Under the pieces are notes generated by a model. The model was not told where the DNA came from, did no database searches, and was given only the letters and a program-made list of their open reading frames with translations. A DNA stretch of 64,000 bases from Panax quinquefolius (taxonomy: Eukaryota > Streptophyta > Magnoliopsida > Apiales > Araliaceae), in contig CM035167.1 in the NCBI GenBank assembly GCA_020205615.1, positions 133,203,483-133,267,482 on the forward strand. Direction: 5' to 3'. Made by a program: the position numbers and the translations under genes. Positions 1 through 11,090 of this stretch are shown here, one piece after another. Numbering within the stretch: the stretch's first letter is position 1; every line of letters begins with the position of its first letter.

Positions 1-445
1 GCCTTCAGCATGGATCCTAAAATTTCATATACCCAATCTTTATTTAAAGTATGCTAATTAATTTTGGATAGCGTAAAAAGAAAAAGTGAACATTAAGATT
101 ATTTTTGTTTTACTTTCTCAACATAGCTGAAATTTAAAAAGCAAAAAAAGAGAGATTCGATTATTGACATAGCAAAAAAGCTTCTCCTTCGGGTACGTAC
201 TTTTTGACAATATTTTTTTTTTTGCTATATTCGACTGAAATTTAATATTCTTGTCTTCAGCAAAAATAAATTCTATGATCTCATGCACCCAAATTTTATT
301 TAAAGCATGATAATTAATTTTGGATAGCGTAAAAAGAAAAAGTGTGGATTAAGATTATTTTTGTTTTACTTTCATTTTCGTTCGTGTTTTTCCGAGTTCC
401 AACATACCCGAAATTTAAAAAGAAAAAAAAAGAGATTCGATTACT
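1..445. repeat. imperfect direct repeat upstream of the first FAD2-like gene
   Basis: Positions 1-160 and 253-445 are two diverged copies of one sequence. Both start near a CTTCAGCA motif, pass through TTTATTTAAAG and TTTTGGATAGCGTAAAAAG, and end near AGAGATTCGATTA. The second copy carries about 30 extra bases. Between them, at 171-200, lies a short sequence matching the 5'-UTR exon end of the FAD2-like genes. No coding region is visible. An old local duplication is the simplest explanation. Confidence 0.7.
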
Positions 446-455
446 AACAAATTTA

Positions 456-456
<1 letters not shown>

Positions 457-498
<42 letters not shown>

Positions 499-531
499 CT
501 AACAAATTTATGAATATATATATATATGTAT
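457..531. repeat. AT microsatellite with duplicated flank
   Basis: A long (AT)n tract at about 457-496 is followed by a second copy of its own left flank (ATTACTAACAAATTTATGAA) and a shorter (AT)n tract. This is a typical slippage or unequal-exchange product. Confidence 0.85.
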
Positions 532-581
532 GTAAACATTTATTTTGGAACTTTGAAATTCGGATGCACTAAATGAGTGAA

Positions 582-1049
582 GATTGACCAAATCCCTGGA
601 GGTGGAATCCCCTGTTGGGATATTTCACATGAGATATAATTTTTTTAGGAAAGTAGGTAATCTAACATATTTATTGGGTTGATGGATTAATAAGTATGAT
701 GGAAATTGTTGGAAAATTTCGCATGAATCATAAATTCAAGAGTATAAGTATAAATAAATTAATAAATATTGTGGAGTCATTAATGATTTGATGTGGGATG
801 GGTGCTGCAATTCCATTACACCCCCAACGCATGACCATGACCAAAGTAGCTGAGAAAAATACTAAAATATAATAAACAAGTAGCCACCAATGAGGACTGA
901 AAAGTGGATATTATAGTAGTAAATTATATTATTTGGTCACACAGCAACTGAGTGGCGGGCTGGCGGGCGCTTTGGCTTTTCATTCATTCATTCATTAGTC
1001 ATCACCTAGTGGGTCGACTTACAGATTACAAAAACTTTCTATATAAATA
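582..1049 (+). promoter_or_regulatory. promoter region of FAD2-like gene 1
   Basis: A TATA box (TATATAAATA) lies at 1040-1049, about 110 bases before the 5'-UTR donor site. Upstream sequence from about 582 matches the region before FAD2-like gene 3 (from about 16253), including the shared blocks CCCTGGAGGTGG and GCATGACCA and a GAGGACTGA stretch. The promoter was therefore copied together with the gene. A short (CATT)n run lies at about 980-998. Confidence 0.65.
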
Positions 1050-1069
1050 GTAGTGAAGTTGTGGGGATC

Positions 1070-1547
1070 TTAATAAGAGCAGAAGCAACATTACACAGAA
1101 ACAAGGGCAAAGGAAGAGGCTGAGAGAGAGACCAGCAAAAAAGCTTCTCCTTCAGGTACTATTTTCTTAATTACACTTGCCAAACAGTATGTATATATAT
1201 ATATATTTGAGCTTTTCAAGACATATATATTTTATTAATTTCATGTATGGATAAAACTACATGTACCAGAAGAAATTTTGCAACAATAGTATGTGCGGAT
1301 GCAACTTTTCTTAATAAAATCTTTGAAAGTCGCATCCGTTGGAACAAAACAAGTTCGACATATGCAACATTTTCCTATTATGCACCATCGTTAAACTTAG
1401 CATGTGTGCTATTTTTTTAAAATTTCTTTGGGTGCCTCTATCTTTAATAGCACATATAAACGTATACCCGCTTAATTAAGCTCCGTGATTAATAATATGG
1501 TAAATTTTTCTTTTCCTAATTTCAGGCAAGCCAATAAACCCAAGAAA
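1070..1547 (+). other. 5'-UTR exon and leader intron of FAD2-like gene 1
   Basis: An untranslated first exon ends at 1155 (CTTCAG) and a GTACTATT donor starts at 1156. The matching acceptor, CCTAATTTCAG, ends at 1525. This gives a 370-base intron whose last base is 22 bases before the ATG. A single intron in the leader is a well known property of plant FAD2 genes. The same exon, donor and acceptor recur in gene 3, which supports the model. The transcription start is inferred from the TATA box only. Confidence 0.75.
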
Positions 1548-2702
1548 ATGGGTGCAGGTGGTCGTATGTCAGCTCCCCCTAATGCCAACAAGAAGACACA
1601 AGCCGAAGCCCTTCGCCGAGCCCCTCACGACAAACCTCCCTTCACCATTGGAGATCTTAAAAAAGCCATTCCAGCCCATTGCTTCCAAAAATCCCTCGTC
1701 ACCTCATTCCGCTACCTCATTCAAGATCTCCTCATGGCCTACTCTCTCTACTACATTGCCACTAATTACATTGACCAATTCCTTCCCCATCCCCTCAACT
1801 ACTTGGGTTGGGCTGCCTACATTGCCGTCCAAGGTTGTGTCCTAACTGGGGCTTGGGTCATAGGCCACGAATGCGACCACCACGCCTTTAGTGACTACCA
1901 ATGGGTCGACGACCTCGTGGGCCTAATAGTCCATTCCTCCCTATTGGTCCCTTATTTCTCTTGGAAAATTAGCCACCGTCGTCACCACGCCAATACTCAA
2001 TCTCTTGACAATGACGAGGTCTATGTCCCGAGGTTTAAGTCCAATATTCGAAACTACTACAAAATCTTCAACAATCCTCCGGGCCGCGTGCTCGTGTGGC
2101 TCACCACCCTTCTTATTGGTTTTCCTTTATACTTGATGTTCAATGTATCTGGACACAAGTACGGAAGGTGGACTTCCCATTATGATCCTCATAGCCCGCT
2201 TTACTCTGACCGCGAACGCAAGGAAATTGTTATTTCTGATATTGCTATTCTTGCTGTCATATATGGTCTATATCGGCTCGTGTTACTCAAAGGATTTGCT
2301 TGGGTTTTCTGTGTGTATGGAGGTCCTTTGCTTGTTGTTAACGGATGGTTCGTGTTGATTACCATACTTAATCACACTCATCCTTCTTTGCCTTACTATG
2401 ATTCTACGGAGTGGGATTGGTTGAGAGGAGCTCTATGCACCGTTGATAGAGATTACGGAATTTTGAACAAGGTGTTCCATAACGTGTGTAATGCTCATGT
2501 TTGTCACCATATATTCTCTATGATCCCGCATTATCATGGACTCGAGGCGACAGAGGCAATGAAACCGATACTGGGTGATTATTATCAGTATGATGGAACT
2601 CCAATTCTGAAGGCCATGTATAGAGAAGTGAAGGAATGCGTTTATGTGGAGAAAGATGAAGGTGAGAGCAGAGGCGTATATTGGTACAGAAATGAATTCT
2701 GA
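1548..2702 (+). CDS. FAD2-like fatty acid desaturase/acetylenase, copy 1
   Basis: Member of the plant FAD2 family, integral ER enzymes that act on oleoyl or linoleoyl chains of phosphatidylcholine with electrons from cytochrome b5. The 384-residue protein matches the family length. The start is MGAGGRM, the standard FAD2 start; the ORF runs open 63 bases further upstream, but that part is leader intron. Histidine boxes are HECDHH (107-112), HRRHH (143-147) and HVCHH (317-321), set among hydrophobic segments at about 55-70, 83-105, 181-200, 231-245 and 252-276. The C-terminus YRNEF fits the aromatic ER-retrieval motif. The Asp in box 1, the Gly before box 1 (GHECD) and the Cys in box 3 differ from classical oleate desaturases (AHECGHH, HVAHH). 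I infer a specialised enzyme such as an acetylenase; ordinary desaturation cannot be excluded. Confidence 0.93.
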   Translation: MGAGGRMSAPPNANKKTQAEALRRAPHDKPPFTIGDLKKAIPAHCFQKSLVTSFRYLIQDLLMAYSLYYIATNYIDQFLPHPLNYLGWAAYIAVQGCVLTGAWVIGHECDHHAFSDYQWVDDLVGLIVHSSLLVPYFSWKISHRRHHANTQSLDNDEVYVPRFKSNIRNYYKIFNNPPGRVLVWLTTLLIGFPLYLMFNVSGHKYGRWTSHYDPHSPLYSDRERKEIVISDIAILAVIYGLYRLVLLKGFAWVFCVYGGPLLVVNGWFVLITILNHTHPSLPYYDSTEWDWLRGALCTVDRDYGILNKVFHNVCNAHVCHHIFSMIPHYHGLEATEAMKPILGDYYQYDGTPILKAMYREVKECVYVEKDEGESRGVYWYRNEF

Positions 2703-2900
2703 TTTGTGATTACATGCCATGCATATATAACCTGGAGGGAGGGGAGTGTGATAATGAATTTTCCTTCTAGCAGTTTAGATTGTTTCATTCAACATTGTAT
2801 TATAAGATAAAAGTACTGTTGAAAAACAACAATTCAATGTCAATTGTTGTGTTGTTCAAGAATATCTTTCTAACAATTCAATGTCATTTAATTTTCTGTG
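2703..2900 (+). other. 3' region of FAD2-like gene 1
   Basis: Sequence after the TGA remains recognisably similar to the region after gene 3 (shared TATAAGATAAA, GTTGAAAAAC and ATTCAATG blocks). The duplicated unit therefore extends through the 3' UTR. No clear canonical AATAAA signal was seen. Confidence 0.5.
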
Positions 2901-4841
2901 CATGGTCATAGAATTTTTCACCTTAAATAGCTCAATAGAAAGAAGCTCGTGCAATTACTAATATTTGCATACCATGCAATTAATGTAAGAGGACAAATTT
3001 TACTTATGAATCCACTTCCCTCTATCAGTGGAGCCTTTAGAATATATGATCAAATAAAAGAAGAGGAGTACTATATAATAATAGTAGTAACAGTTTCCAT
3101 TCTTTGTGCCAAAAGGTAGTGTCATCACTTTATTCTTGGCATCATAAGGAAAATATAACAGTGGTTCAGTAGAATTACTTCCAAATAAATCGCCATCTAT
3201 ATATCCACAAACCTAAGAATACATAGTCGAAACCAATGAAACTAGACCAAGGCCAAGCTGCCGGCCGAGCGGTACTTGGTAAACCTATTATTATAACCCC
3301 TAGTTATGTACCTCGATCAATTTCTTAATACGAATCTCCGTCGTCTCAATATGATTGTCAGGTAATTGCAATTGTTCCACTCAAGCAGTCATTAACGTGG
3401 TAACTGGTCGGTCCATCTAGTTGGAATCGAAATTAAAATTATTTTAAAATTAAAAATCTTATAACGTGGTAATCTTATAAAAATTTGATATTACACTCAA
3501 GCAGTCATTAATGTGGTAACTGGTCGGTCCATCAAATTATTAGTTAGAAATATATAAAAATTATTTGCATGTAAAAGTATAAATTTATTTATCCTAGTTA
3601 GAAAAGAAAAGAAAAACTATCACCAAATTGACTCAATTATAATTTTAATGTCCGAATTTGAAAAGATTTTTAATTTGAAAAGATTTTAATTTTATAATTT
3701 CCTTAATTATATTTATTATTAATTATATAAAAACATTTTCTTTTAATTACAAAAATAAGTAAATAACTCATTTTATTTTTTAATTACTACCATGTATTTT
3801 TTGCTAAATTTTCTGATTTTATTATAATTTTCTTTCATTTCCCCTAAATATATTTCACATTCCCTTTAATTTTAATTAGCATATTTTTGGATTTTATATT
3901 TTATAAATGGCTTAATTATAAATAAAATTTTATTTGATATTAATTACAAAAATAATTAAATATATATTTTTTTATTTATTTTCTTATTTTTTTGGCACAC
4001 TTTAAATTTTAAATTTATATTATACTTTAAAATATTTTTTCATTTTCTTCATAAAAAATTTCCTCCAAATCCACATAATTACTGTCACGTCACACAAGGA
4101 CACCACATCAACTTTTTAACGGACAACTCAGCTGCTTAGCTGTCATTTTCCATTAAAGTCAAAGTTTTTAACGGTTTTTTTAATTTTGTGTTAGAAAAGT
4201 CGAGTTCAGTGAGTTGACTGTAAGGAAAAAAAATTCAGTTATCTATCTGTAAGTTGACATATAGTACAGTGACTAAAAAAACATTTAACCCTAACCCTTA
4301 GGTATGTACCTCGATCAATTTCTTAATACGAATCTCCATCGTCTCAATATGATTGTCAGGTAATTGTAATCGTTCCACACAAGTACTCAACTAACAAAAA
4401 ATAAAAATAGGAAATTGTTATTTTTACTAGTAAAAATTGATATTTTCACAAAATTTCCCTCATATGCACAAGTGTGGGACCCATTAACTATTTACGTGAG
4501 AGAACTTGTAAAACCATCATTTTAATTTGTGTAAATATCAATTCCCTAAAAATAAAGATGAGATTTATAGGTTTCTCACATCTTCGCTCAAATTTTAAAA
4601 GTCGAAATAAAATCGTTACGACAATCGTCTACTAATCGAAGATAAGAATGGAAAGAGAGCCAATCGAAATTCTTGATCAATGGAGGAACAATATCATCAT
4701 TTTTACAACCTTTGTCTCTTGTAGACTATCTGCTTTGAGGCCTCGTTTAATGTATTAAAGCTTTTTAGTGATCGAAGACTAATAGAGATGCGAGTGCAGC
4801 TCTCCCTGCCCTTAAACTATGAATTTATTTTAGTGGTTAGT
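2901..4841. repeat. gene-free AT-rich stretch with internal direct repeats
   Basis: No gene is supported here. Two repeat pairs stand out. An approximately 85-base block at 3295-3380 recurs at 4293-4377 (shared core ACCTCGATCAATTTCTTAAT, then ATGATTGTCAGG). A 39-base block at 3379-3417 recurs at 3495-3533 (core GTGGTAACTGGTCGGTCCAT). The rest is AT-rich and featureless. Confidence 0.7.
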
Positions 4842-4849
4842 CAAGTGAT

Positions 4850-5534
4850 TAGGGGTGTAAGCCAAGTCGAGCCAAGTACCTCGGTACTCTACTCGAGATC
4901 GGTTCGAAAATATGATCCAAAATTCGAATTCGAAGTTAATTCGAGTCGAATCTGATCCATACTCGTTTTCTGTTTAATGATACACGGATCGAATTTGAGT
5001 ATACCAGTGTACGCTCAGATTAGGGTTCGAGTATTTCATTTTTTCTCGAACCATACTCGATACATGACCGATGGAACATATTCAAATATTGGTCTGATCC
5101 ATACTAACAAGTTAAATATGTGATATTTGTATCAATCTTTATGGTTTATAAAGTGTAGTATTAAATTGTGTAAACTTATACTTAAATAAATCAATGAATT
5201 GATTGTCAATTTGTATTACATTATTTGTAATTTTTTTACATAAATAAAAGTAAAAAACTTTTATATATAAATATTAATTCAATAATCAATTTAGTATGTA
5301 GTGGTTCAGTATTAAGTGAAATGATTCATATTCAAAACTCGATTTGAATGCTCATGAGTAACTCGTTTTGTAAACGAGTTGAGTACTTACGAGTCGAGTA
5401 AGTCCGAGTAATGATCCGAGTCGAATATAGCGCAAAATTAGAAATTCCTTATCGAATCCGAGCTCAATTTTTTTAAGTCGAACCAAATCTAAGTATTAAG
5501 TTCTTTGTTGAGATTCAATTTATTTACACCCCTA
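4850..5534. mobile_element. hAT-type MITE with perfect 8-bp target duplication
   Basis: A 685-base element has 11-base inverted termini TAGGGGTGTAA and TTACACCCCTA. It is flanked by identical 8-bp direct repeats CAAGTGAT at 4842-4849 and 5535-5542. An 8-bp duplication with a short TAGGGG-type terminus is typical of non-autonomous hAT elements. The interior is non-coding and rich in CGAGT/ACTCG words on both strands, which look like subterminal transposase-binding repeats. The perfect duplication suggests fairly recent insertion. Confidence 0.9.
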
Positions 5535-5542
5535 CAAGTGAT

Positions 5543-6009
5543 TAATTAAGGTAGGCCTTACAAAAGGCTCTATTTTCAAATTTATTAAAATCAAACTTGT
5601 ACTCTTTCAATGTCTGTGACGGAGGTGAAATCCGATTCATGACATTTAAAAAGTCCAAAAATGCCCCTATTGTTGTGTTTTGTTATAGAAATCAAATTTC
5701 ATTACATTTCTTCAATCTATCCTATCATTTCCTAACATCTCTCGCTAAGATCAAAGAAAATATTAAGATTTGAATTCCCAAATTTGTTCCAGCTGCTCGT
5801 TTGGAAAAAGGTAAGTAAATGCTCTGCATGTGTCATCTTCTTGTTTTCAATTTATTCATTAGAAAATTAGTGTTGTAAGTGTTTCACACAAGGTGTTTGA
5901 TACATTGCTTCCACTAAACTTTTTAACTTTTGTTTCATACGTAGTTTTAATAAAAAAATGCTATTTAAGAAGGAATGCTATTTAAAGAGAATGCTCTTGA
6001 TCCTGATCG

Positions 6010-6057
<48 letters not shown>

Positions 6058-7052
6058 ATTTCACAACATAATTTAATTTATGAAATCTTAAATTAAGATT
6101 AATGTAATACTTCCTCCGTTTGTTTGACAATATAAGATTAATAATGACTTTCAAAAAATTTCAAAATTTCAATTTTTGACATTAATCACTTTTGTTTTTG
6201 AAAATATTAAATCTTGTAATTAATAATACATTTTAAATAATTTATAATATTTATAATTGTAGTGCTAAAGTTAGATGGACTAGTATCAATTTTAAAATTT
6301 AAAATTGTTAGAATTTGAGCCAAATTTGTAGTGGGTTTCATTAATCATTTGAAGTAAATCCACATATCAATGAGTTCTACTTCATTATTAGATTAAAATT
6401 AAGTATTTGGAAGCGCAAATTCATGGGATAATGAATGAGAAATTAACTTCCAAAGATCACCCTTTAAAATGATAATAAATACTCGTGGGAAGCTAAATCC
6501 CACATCGGTTAAGAACTAAAGTTTGAATGAGTTTATATACAATGAAGTTTATCTTGGCTTTGGGTCTTAAGGGGCATTCCACTTTTGTGGAGGGGAGAGG
6601 ACCTAGCCAATACTTGGTTTGAACTCGCGCTTGATCTTCAATTTTCCTTTCGTGACTCTTCAATGGAGTATGACTGTTAATTAATCTCACTCTTGGCGCC
6701 CAAATCAACGTTGATTTAGTGTTGGTTTTACGACAAGTTCGAAGCTCTATTCTCTCGTGTATTTTGCCCTTTTCATTTCAGTTTTTATTGTCCTTTTGTA
6801 GTTCGTCTTTTATTAAGCTTTATCCCCAAATTCTTTCACTTACTTTTGGGTTTCTCTAATCTCTTCTTAAAGTTACGAACAGTTATGTGCTTTTAACTTA
6901 ATATCCGTAGATTAGTGCTTTTGGGTTTGTGGACTTTTATTTGTAACTTAATACCTTATGGGGACATCTTGTTCAAGTCAAAAACCTTGCATACCTCTTC
7001 TTTTCGGATTATGTTAAATGTGTGCTTGTCTAAATACATACTTATTGCCCTG
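5543..7052. other. gene-free region with MITE fragments and a short AT tract
   Basis: No gene is supported. At 5941-6003 lies a fragment of the MITE family that is intact at 12596-12858. An (AT)n tract occupies about 6015-6054. From about 6107 a CTTCCTCCGTTTGTTTG terminus resembles one end of a Stowaway element, with a poor partner near 6289. Around 6490 the words CCCACATCGG and TTTATATACAATGAAG recall LTR-type sequence, but no pair was found. The short ORF on the minus strand at 6708-6493 matches nothing I know. Confidence 0.5.
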
Positions 7053-7055
7053 TAA

Positions 7056-7339
7056 GAGCCTATTCGAGAATGAGTTAGTTTAAAATAAGTTAGTTTGACC
7101 AAATGTAATATCTATTTTGCCTCTCTTTTTGTTAATTTCCTTTTTAGTAGTCTTCCATTTGATTTTAACTTATAAATTATGAGTCGAACATCTTCAAAAC
7201 TTATTTTAACTTAATTTTTGATATATAAGTCAAATTGATACGGAACACTTTTACTTATAAGTCACAACTTAAAAAACTTTTAAGTCAACTTATATTTTAA
7301 CTTATAAGTCATTTAAAATAAGTCATTCCCGAATAGGCC
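7056..7339. mobile_element. MITE candidate with GCCTATTCG termini
   Basis: Inverted termini GAGCCTATTCGAGAATGA (left) and the complement of GGCCTATTCGGGAATGACTT (right) bound a 284-base AT-rich, non-coding core. Flanking TAA and TTA trinucleotides would suit a Tourist/PIF-Harbinger insertion, but the target duplication is not exact, so the superfamily is a guess. Confidence 0.6.
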
Positions 7340-7387
7340 TTAAATACCATCAAAGCTTCTTTGTGTTTCTAGTGATGCTGCCACAAC

Positions 7388-10027
7388 TGTGACGCCCCCA
7401 AAATAGGTATACATCACCCATTCTGAGTTGTCAATACATGGTACAGAAATAACTACAACTTTATTATTACAACAGTAAAGCTGTGAGTTTGAATACAAAT
7501 ATTATCTTCTAGACAATATCTATACTCAAATAAATCCTCATCACATTTATTGATACATTATTTTACAAAAATGGTGAGGACTACTAAACAATTCTTTCTA
7601 AAACCTTCATTCCATACCCCCGACTGCATATTTCGCTATATTCTCGCCTCCGAGAAGAAAAATGGAACAAAAGGAAAAGGGTGAGCTCAACTAGCCCAAG
7701 AAGAAGAATATTATGACTAAGATAATATACAACAAATTACCGTTAGTCTTCAACAGAAAAAATCTAATAGAATACAATAGATGACAAGTTTTTAAATCAA
7801 TATTCATGGCGGAAATAATAATTCATTAGAAGAGTTAAGTAGAGAATGCAAACTACTATCTTCTATGTATGAATTTAAAAGTTCATCGTCTATCTTTTAT
7901 CCTCGTAACATCAATCAATATACATCCGAATCAAATATTCATCTTTTGCACTATAGGCCAAAGATATTCATCATTTAATCATGTTCATCTACACACTGCT
8001 CATCTTTTTGCACTACTGGCCAAAGATATTCATCAGAAATCATTCATCTTTGCACTACAGGCCAAAGATATTCAATAATATCATCATTTAAGACTGAGGA
8101 TGATGAAAAATATTTTTAAAGAACCGAATCCAATGAAACAAAATGACAAGGATTAAGGATTAAGGATTAAGGATTCGTACTTTGTTTTATCCATGTCCAA
8201 CAATACCTCAAAAATAATCATAGTGGTGTAAAATTCAAGAATGATCAAAACATGGATACAATCAAAGCTAGTATCCAGAATAGATATTTTGGACGAAAAG
8301 AAAAATTTTTATTTTTTCGATGAATAGTGTCGTGATTTCAGTAAATAAAGTATCGATACGTGAATAGTCTTTGTATCACGTGAATAGTAACTCCACACCA
8401 AAAAGTTCCAAATTTGATAAAACTTCAGATCAATATTTCAAAGATAATGATATTGAAAAATAATGTCATTACGAAAAAAAATAATATCTCTTACCTCGAA
8501 AGATCAATCTTTCTAAATTGAAAACACCGATATAAAGCTATGACTTGAACTTGCACCGTATAGCAATACTCAAAGTATACTCAAAATACTCACAAGAATA
8601 CGCTCGATAATATAGAGAGAAAACTTCAGTTTCTGGTGTGATTTTCAATTCTAACCTAAGCACCCTATTTATAGGAAATTGCTTAGAACACCAAAGCAGA
8701 AAATTTAATATAATATTAATATATAAATAAATTTTCTTACGCCCACTTTGAATCCTCTAGCTTCAGCACTTTGCACATGTTTCATGAGGCCCAAAAGTGT
8801 AAAAAAAACGTTTTTCCTATTTTAAATATTTTAAACTTCCAAAAATCAATTATTTCGGAGCTTCGAAACTTCAATAATTCATAATAAATAGCCCTTTTAT
8901 CAGAAAATTTGAATCTCGCGAGTTTTTATAGGAAATTCAATTCTCTAAAACTTTGCAGAAGAAAGTTTTTCCGAATTCCAAACAGAAATTGACCGAAATC
9001 CACAAACGGACGATTTTACAGGCTATAATCAAATTTCAGTCAATAAATGGGGTCCACCGACATGTTTAACATGTTTTAAACATTTATTGCAACAAAAATA
9101 CTCTTCCTCCTCGTATACTCATATATCCCACATTCGTTGTAAAAATATCACCATTATTATATTATTAAAATATAATAATATATTTAAATAAATTATTTTA
9201 TCAGAAAAAGATAAAATTTCAATTTTCAACAATTGTCACATTAAAAATTTTCTCCATCTATATCCACATAAAATCAATATTTTCCTCATCATATGAATCA
9301 ATAATTAATTATTCACAAATAATATTACGTAATCACAATATTGACAACCGCATAGTTCCTGGAAAGATGGGGCTTTCCAATAAGAATTTCTCCTTCTTGG
9401 CGCCAAGAATTAGGTGACCAAACCTCTCCTTAGATGTAACTTTCTAGACATTGCCAATAATGTTATCTAATAATATTATTCGGATAATATGAATTATTCC
9501 TTCGATAATGAAAAATACTTTGTGTAATGACAATTATTGAAACAACAAAGAATATAAAATATCAACGCAAAGAATTATTAAATCAATAAAATCTTTGAAT
9601 AAGAATTACTATAACCATTATTGAGTAGTGCATTCTTACGTAAGAATCAATAATTGGTGCAATCTGCAGTGTCTTCTTGTGTTTAAACCACCAAAGTATT
9701 TTAATCGTATTAATTGAAACAACTACTGCTGTTATTTTTAAACAACTTATATTTGTCGCTTTCTTCATCCAATCGCTTTCCGTTTATGGGGCCCACAAAA
9801 AGATCAAGCGTAAATGCATTTAATATTCCCCAAGACAAAGAAGAATATTCCACGACCAAAACGAATATTCCCCGACAACAATGAATATTTTATAACCACT
9901 TGCTTATTTTGAAATATTTAAGTATATTTTACCCATAACTATCCACATTAATCAAATCAACCCTTACTATTTCAAAATAATAAATAGAGAAAATTAAATT
10001 TCATTAATAATAAGTTGGGGTCTTACA
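7388..10027 (-). mobile_element. solo LTR of the Ty3/gypsy family seen elsewhere in the window
   Basis: A 2640-base sequence starts TGTGACGCCCCC and ends GGGGTCTTACA. It is flanked by the 5-bp duplication ACAAC at 7383-7387 and 10028-10032. Both ends match the LTRs of the gypsy elements at 20407-28755 and 53013-63622, whose genes run on the minus strand, so this LTR is oriented minus. No internal domain is present, as expected after LTR-LTR recombination. Sub-repeats with CACTACAGGCCAAAGATATT wording at about 7900-8075 relate to the 57-bp array in the element at 20407-28755. A GGATTAA heptamer is repeated at about 8151-8176. Short ORFs inside are not genes. Confidence 0.87.
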
Positions 10028-10032
10028 ACAAC

Positions 10033-11090
10033 CATATCTGCAAGCGATATAAATGTGCTCTATTTAAGATCTTTGTCACTAAAGAATCATTATCTCGTAA
10101 TATATAGTATTATTTAATATATATAAATATAATAAAACATAACAGAATTTTATATGTATATAACACAAAAAATATTAATAAATAAATCCGAGTCTTTTGA
10201 ATTCACAAAGTCTCCTTAAAGCAAATTTATTCCCTCACAGGTGCTAAGGATTAATTAAATAATTGCTTCCCAAGATAAAACGGATTTCCAATTCTTAATT
10301 AGAAGCACTTCAAAATTAAGAACACTTTGAACCAAATTATATGTTATGTACTAAACTTACATGAACATGAATAATAATAATGATGACGCATGCAAAAAAT
10401 AAACTGAAAAGGAAGAAAATTCTTACTTTTGTTTATTCATCAAAAAAGTAAATTAGAAGCACTATGTTTATTCATCAAAAGTATGCCTATGTGGTCTCAT
10501 CAAAAGTACACACTTGCACTATGTTGTTTTTTTATGCATCCAAAATTTGGCGTAAAAACAAGGTATAGAACGAGAAAAAAAAAAACGAGCAGGAAGAAGG
10601 AAAAGCAGTCTCTGCTTTTTAATGCGTGCCATATTCGTTAATTTATAGAATAATTACACGGTTTATTACCGTTGGCTGGTGCACAAACCGTTAGTATTGA
10701 TAATAAATTTTGTTCAAAAATAAATATATATCAAGACCCGACCCGAACCCGACCCGGCCCTTCAATTTTCTCATTCAATTCTTAATGGATTTGAACATAT
10801 AAATATATATTTTATCAAACCCATTTCGAACAGCAACTTCTGCTAAAAAGTCTTCAACAAGTTCTACCACTTTGGTTCTGTTAGTTGTGTTAGTAATACT
10901 AGCAATCTGCAAATATGTAGATGTTATGCTCTGTTGGGAGTCTGTATAAATATTCTGTTAGCTTTAATGATATCCTGATAAGCATAATCACTTGTTGGTA
11001 GTTTGTAATGAGTTTGGGTCTTATTTGTGTGTGAAAACAGGTTGTGGCTTTGGATTTTGATATAGTCTTAAGTATGCTCTAGAATCTGTT
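10033..11090. other. gene-free region before the hAT remnant
   Basis: AT-rich sequence with no supported gene. At 10733-10762 a run of GACCCGACCCGAACCCGACC type resembles the CG-rich subterminal wording often found in plant hAT elements. It may mark the former 5' side of the transposase remnant that follows, but no matching terminus was found. Confidence 0.4.

Noticed and set aside
1485..1547. Upstream ATG extending FAD2-like copy 1 (and likewise 16871 for copy 2)
   Set aside because: The extension covers the 3' end of the leader intron and the acceptor; the family start MGAGG follows directly after it.
1552..2358. Plus-strand short ORFs inside FAD2-like copy 1 in other frames
   Set aside because: They overlap the clear FAD2 reading frame and match nothing.
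4289..4300. CCCTAACCCTTA, possible telomere-type repeat
   Set aside because: Only a partial imperfect repeat inside a duplicated block; no array.
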